64,000 nt of DNA. Source: Sarcodiotheca gaudichaudii (taxonomy: Eukaryota; Rhodophyta; Florideophyceae; Gigartinales; Solieriaceae). The notes below the pieces were generated by a model that saw only the letters and a program-made list of their open reading frames with translations, was not told the DNA's origin and ran no database searches. Every line of letters begins with the position of its first letter. The stretch's first letter is position 1. Both the position numbers and the translations under genes were made by a program. Below, one piece after another: positions 60,866 through 64,000 of this stretch. The stretch lies in NCBI GenBank assembly GCA_032355985.1, contig JAUKVZ010000005.1, positions 229,131 to 293,130 of the forward strand, written 5' to 3'.

Positions 60866-61894
60866 ATGCCGTCGCACCGAGCTTCAACAGGTTCCGTGAT
60901 CTGCGCCTTGCTCTCAGTCGCATGCACACAGCATGCGCTTGCCGGCGACACCATCATCGTCAGCTACGACAACCCGGCGCTTGATCGCTGGAACTATCCG
61001 CTGAACCAGTTCCCCGGCGAGCGCGCCACCGGCTCCACATTCGCCGCGCTCAACGAGCCCGACTTCGACAATCGCGATGGCCAGATTCTCATCGGTTTCG
61101 ACACGGATGATCAGATCACGCCGAGCATGGGCGCCGCGTCGTACACCATTCTCTCGGCCACGGTCACCATCGGCATCTCCGAATCAACCGTCACGTACGA
61201 CGACTCCTACGACATCTGGCAGACCTATCTCGACGAGATGGATCCCATGTTCACGCCTGATGTCGACGCCGGACGTCCGATCGAGCTCTACGGCGTCGCG
61301 TATCGCAATGGCTACACCAATGCGACCTATCTCGAAGACTCGAACTTCTCCGAAACGACATCAACCGATCGTGGCGTTCGCAACGCGTACCCGGTTGATC
61401 TCGAAACAATGACGCTCGACGACCTCTCAAACAACGTCGACGATGAGTTTGATCCGGTTCCCTGGGCGATCGGCGCCAATCCGGCGCTGACCCCCGGCGC
61501 CATCATTCCGGCTGGAACGGATGTCTCCTTCGAGATTGACATCGCCAACCCTGCCGTGCACGAGTATCTGGCCGAAGCGCTTGATGAGGGTCGCCTTCGC
61601 CTCATGATCAGCTCTCTGCATCCTGCGGTGCAGCAGGGCGGCGTCTTCGCCAGTTACTACATGCGCGAGAACTTCTTCGATGGCGACAAGGCCGCCCGCC
61701 TCCATATGGAAGTGCAGATCGGTACAGCATGTATCGGAGACTTCTCAGGTGACGGCGCCGTCGGCGCTGCGGATCTTGCCGAACTGATCGGCAACTGGGG
61801 CTCAAACGATCCCGTGTTTGATCTTGATGGCAGCGGTGAAGTCGGCGCCGGCGATCTTGCCGAACTGATCGGTCGCTGGGGCCCCTGCCCGTAA
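60866..61894 (+). CDS. Secreted protein with dockerin-like WGPCP tail
   Basis: 342 residues from ATG 60866. Signal peptide of about 26 residues ending HALA. The body has a DNRLRSTF-like or jelly-roll feel (SATVTIGISESTVTYDDSYD, VSFEIDIANPAVHEYLAEAL, LMISSLHP) but no named family is certain. The tail has two clear EF-hand-like loops, DFSGDGAVGAADLAELIG and DLDGSGEVGAGDLAELIG, better preserved than in the other WGPCP proteins, ending RWGPCP. It stops 10 bases before the converging waaA. Confidence 0.78.
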   Translation: MPSHRASTGSVICALLSVACTQHALAGDTIIVSYDNPALDRWNYPLNQFPGERATGSTFAALNEPDFDNRDGQILIGFDTDDQITPSMGAASYTILSATVTIGISESTVTYDDSYDIWQTYLDEMDPMFTPDVDAGRPIELYGVAYRNGYTNATYLEDSNFSETTSTDRGVRNAYPVDLETMTLDDLSNNVDDEFDPVPWAIGANPALTPGAIIPAGTDVSFEIDIANPAVHEYLAEALDEGRLRLMISSLHPAVQQGGVFASYYMRENFFDGDKAARLHMEVQIGTACIGDFSGDGAVGAADLAELIGNWGSNDPVFDLDGSGEVGAGDLAELIGRWGPCP

Positions 61895-61904
61895 CGCCCC
61901 TTCG

Positions 61905-63188
61905 CTACGCCGGGCGGGAGACGCCAACCATGCTGCGCAAGAGTTCTGCATGACGCCTCGTTGCTCCCTGATTGTCCAGCACGCACTGACGTGCGCGTTC
62001 GCCGAACGCGATTCGTGATTCCTCATCACCGATCAACTCTTTCAGCACATCGGCCAATTCATCCGCGGCGACCTGCCTGATCGCGCCCGCCTTCTCCATC
62101 GTCTCGACGATCGTCCGAAAGTCGGCGACCGCCGGCCCGATGATCACCGGCTTTCCGAGCGCCGCCGCCTCCATCGGATCACTTCCATACAGATCCCCGA
62201 ACGACCGCCCGATGACCACCACATCGGCCAGCGCATACGCCTTGCGAAGCTCGCCCAGCGTGTCCAGCAGGAAGCGATCGGAAGACGACCCGCCGCCATG
62301 GTCTGATTGAGAGAAGCGCCAGCACCCCGGCAGCGCCTCTGCGGCCTGATCAAACCACTCCGGCCGCCGCGGCGCACACAGAAGTTGAGCGCCCGGTGGG
62401 CAGGCGTCATGCAACAGCTCATGCTCACCCGGCGCGGTGCTGCCGCCGACGATCAAAGGTCTGGATCGATCGATGCCCATGCGCGTGGCGAGCGCCTCGG
62501 CGCCGTCGATCGTCTCCCCCACCTCAGCGGAGTCCCACTTCATGCTTCCGGCCACGACGCAGCGATCGGGCGATGCGCCGGCGCGCAGGAATCGCGTCCG
62601 ATACTGCTCATCCTGGACTGCGCACATCGTCAGCCCTCGGAACCATCCGCCGACAATCGGACGCAGCATGGCATATCGACCGTGCGATCGATCGCTCAGG
62701 CGGCCATTGATCACCGCGACCGGAATCGATCGCGAGCGGCAGGCGCGCAGGAAGTTCGGCCAGATCTCGAGCTCAACGAGAGCAGCCGCATCCGGCGCCG
62801 CGGCGTCCAGAAACCGACGAACGCATCGTGTGAAATCCAGCGGATATCTTCGGACGAAGACATGCGGCTCGCGTCCGCCGAAGAGGCGCTGCGCCCGCTC
62901 CATACCTGTATCCGTGGTGACCGTGACGAGCACTTCCACATCGGACGCAAGATCGTCGACGAGCGCTCGAATCAGATTGACTTCGCCGACGGATACGGCG
63001 TGCATCATAATCCGAGGGCGCTCCGCCTTCGGCAGCGCTTGAATGGCGCCGAAGCGCTCGCTCCAGCCTCCCCGCTGTTTGCGTCGCCAGATCGGGTAGC
63101 TCAGGAGTCCGAGAACTCCGTATGCGAGATCGAGCATCCGGCCCCGCACAGCGTCCCACATCGTCGTCGAACTGGTGCGTTTGTCCAT
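61905..63188 (-). CDS. waaA: 3-deoxy-D-manno-octulosonic acid transferase
   Basis: 427 residues from ATG 63188; upstream codons to 63368 are not used. Adds Kdo to lipid A precursor at the inner membrane. Seen: N-terminal membrane helix (LDLAYGVLGLLSYPIW), RIMMHAVSVGEVNLIRALVD with the catalytic Glu, LVELEIWPNFLRACRSRSIP, VAVINGRLSDRS, VAGSMKWDS, GGSTAPGEHELLHDA, and SDPMEAAALGKPVIIGP. Presence of this gene implies an LPS-bearing outer membrane. Confidence 0.92.
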   Translation of the reverse strand: MDKRTSSTTMWDAVRGRMLDLAYGVLGLLSYPIWRRKQRGGWSERFGAIQALPKAERPRIMMHAVSVGEVNLIRALVDDLASDVEVLVTVTTDTGMERAQRLFGGREPHVFVRRYPLDFTRCVRRFLDAAAPDAAALVELEIWPNFLRACRSRSIPVAVINGRLSDRSHGRYAMLRPIVGGWFRGLTMCAVQDEQYRTRFLRAGASPDRCVVAGSMKWDSAEVGETIDGAEALATRMGIDRSRPLIVGGSTAPGEHELLHDACPPGAQLLCAPRRPEWFDQAAEALPGCWRFSQSDHGGGSSSDRFLLDTLGELRKAYALADVVVIGRSFGDLYGSDPMEAAALGKPVIIGPAVADFRTIVETMEKAGAIRQVAADELADVLKELIGDEESRIAFGERARQCVLDNQGATRRHAELLRSMVGVSRPA

Positions 63189-63487
63189 GTGCCGGCGATA
63201 AAAGCTCGAACCGCGTTCTCCAGACCTCCGTAAGCAGGAGGAATGCCGCAGTGTAGGGAACAGACAGATCAGCATAGCTCCGAGGGCATGGTCGCCAGAG
63301 GAGATGATCAGTCCTTCGAATCTCGCTGCAATCCTCGATTGGATGGTCCACGTTCGATAATCACCCACTTGAAAGGGTGACTGGAATAGGCGCGCGATCG
63401 CTCAGAGGTTGCAGCATTCGCCGCCAAAGGGGCCAAAATCGGGAGAATCTACTTGAAAGGGGCCAAGGGGTCGGTGATAACATGGGG
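63189..63487. other. Leader region between waaA and the candidate RNA
   Basis: About 300 bases with no gene. The phrase ACTTGAAAGGG occurs twice (63366 and 63451), and GGGGCCAA occurs twice (63429-63436 and 63459-63466). Confidence 0.4.
63453..63481 (+). promoter_or_regulatory. Sigma-70-like promoter of the candidate RNA
   Basis: TTGAAA at 63453-63458, a 17-base spacer, and GATAAC at 63476-63481. Transcription would start near 63488. Confidence 0.5.
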
Positions 63488-63895
63488 TTGGTTAGCTTGT
63501 CCTCGCAGCGCCACTGCAGGAAGCGTCGACGGATGAATCTTGCAGTGGCGATTCGGACCTGGCGAGGCTGAGGTGTTGTGGAGCCCTGTCGTGGGGACGC
63601 CATGACGCCGTAAGTCATGCCGGCGGGATGAGAATCCCGGCAGCCCAAGGATCAGAGAGCCTTGAGCTGAAACCAGGTTTGCACGCACCAGCGTGTTCCG
63701 CAAGGGAGCGCGTTGCGAGGTGTGGTTGTGTCCAGACCGAGATTCGGTCTGGCCGGTGCTGTGTGTTTTGGATGGAGGCCGTTTTCGGCCCCATGACCGG
63801 AGGATGTCAACCAGAGAGAGCAAGCGGAGGAGATGAGGCGCGCAAGATCACATGAAGATCTGCGCTTTCTTCGCTGAACAACCTGGTTTTTTTCG
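63488..63895 (+). ncRNA. Candidate structured RNA of about 400 nt
   Basis: Not protein-coding by eye. Stems visible: CCTCGC/GCGAGG (63501/63562) enclosing CGCCACTGCA/TGCAGTGGCG (63509/63541); CATGAC/GTCATG near 63602-63619; CGGGAT-GAGA-ATCCCG with a GNRA loop near 63625; CCAGACCGA/TCGGTCTGG near 63733-63753; GGCCG/CGGCC near 63778. A ten-pair long-range helix joins AAACCAGGTT (63670-63679) to AACCTGGTTT (63880-63889), which runs into a T-run and so could act as terminator. RNase P (GGAAAGTCC), tmRNA and SRP signatures are absent. Identity unknown. Confidence 0.5.
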
Positions 63896-64000
63896 AGTCG
63901 GATCACCCGCCGATGGAGGTTTTCCTCTGCGGTTGGGTTTCGATACGTGGCGCGAACGGTTCGCGCCAGCGGCTATGGGCGTGGGGGGGGCGCCGCGGGC
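63896..64000. other. Window end, no gene seen
   Basis: About 105 bases. One strong inverted repeat, GGCGCGAAC/GTTCGCGCC at 63952-63970, and a G-run at 63981-63990. No coding frame of note. Confidence 0.4.

Noticed and set aside
63488-63895. RNase P RNA or tmRNA as identity of the structured region.
   Set aside because: Neither the GGAAAGTCC/ACAGAA elements of RNase P nor a tRNA-like end and tag frame of tmRNA could be found.
1-64000. CRISPR arrays, insertion sequences, prophage or toxin-antitoxin modules.
   Set aside because: No regularly spaced repeats, transposase, integrase or recognisable toxin-antitoxin pair was seen; the tRNA genes have no flanking integrase.

Overview
The window looks like chromosomal DNA of a Gram-negative, GC-rich planctomycete, most probably a marine Phycisphaerae relative. 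This is inference from several things seen together. Six exported proteins end in the same dockerin-like, calcium-loop tail finishing in WGPCP. Three others end in a PEP-CTERM-like tail (PAPG, hydrophobic stretch, Arg cluster). There are two prepilin-like secreted proteins, a bactofilin and a Kdo transferase (LPS outer membrane). No phage, insertion sequence, CRISPR array or rRNA operon was recognised.

Layout. 0-9.5 kb: a partial gene, a BtuF-like lipoprotein, a P-domain PEP-CTERM protein, a TPR-sulfotransferase, an ECF sigma/anti-sigma/coiled-coil trio, an Opp/Dpp permease-ATPase pair and a glycosyltransferase. 9.5-18.6 kb: a likely small RNA, queD and queE (queuosine), a STAS protein, a TPR membrane protein, valS, a coupled metallopeptidase and YfcE-like phosphoesterase, and an acetyltransferase. 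18.6-22.2 kb: a structured intergenic region, an MFS transporter, tRNA-Arg(CCG) and a GGDEF-EAL protein. 22.2-32.5 kb: a ten-gene minus-strand cluster, read as EIIA, PII-like, two CPA-type antiporters, then a complete Mrp Na+/H+ antiporter with MrpA and MrpB fused. 32.6-33.7 kb: four tandem paralogous miniprotein genes divergent from that cluster. 34-44.4 kb: queA, a small exported protein, a PQQ-type sugar dehydrogenase, a NapH-like ferredoxin fused to TPRs, an M16 protease pair, tRNA-Cys(GCA) and tyrA. 44.6-61.9 kb: an island of exported proteins (lamin-tail PEP-CTERM protein, three EEP-family nuclease/phosphatases, two prepilins, two copies of a 721-residue protein, bactofilin, thioredoxin/MsrA-like fusion). 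61.9-64 kb: waaA and then about 400 bases of probable structured RNA with its own promoter and terminator.

The clearest new observation is a tandem duplication of about 4.4 kb inside the exported-protein island. A two-gene module (721-residue protein plus EEP protein) is present twice. At the join between the copies lie two truncated, decayed genes, the 3' part of the bactofilin gene and the 3' third of the prepilin gene, abutting within about ten bases near 53080. This fixes the breakpoints and direction of the event. The other candidates worth following are the four-gene miniprotein array beside the EIIA/PII/antiporter cluster, and three gene-free regions that look like RNA genes (9.6, 18.6-19.0 and 63.5-63.9 kb).

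Limits: all family assignments come from reading motifs and general resemblance. No search, structure prediction or alignment program was run.
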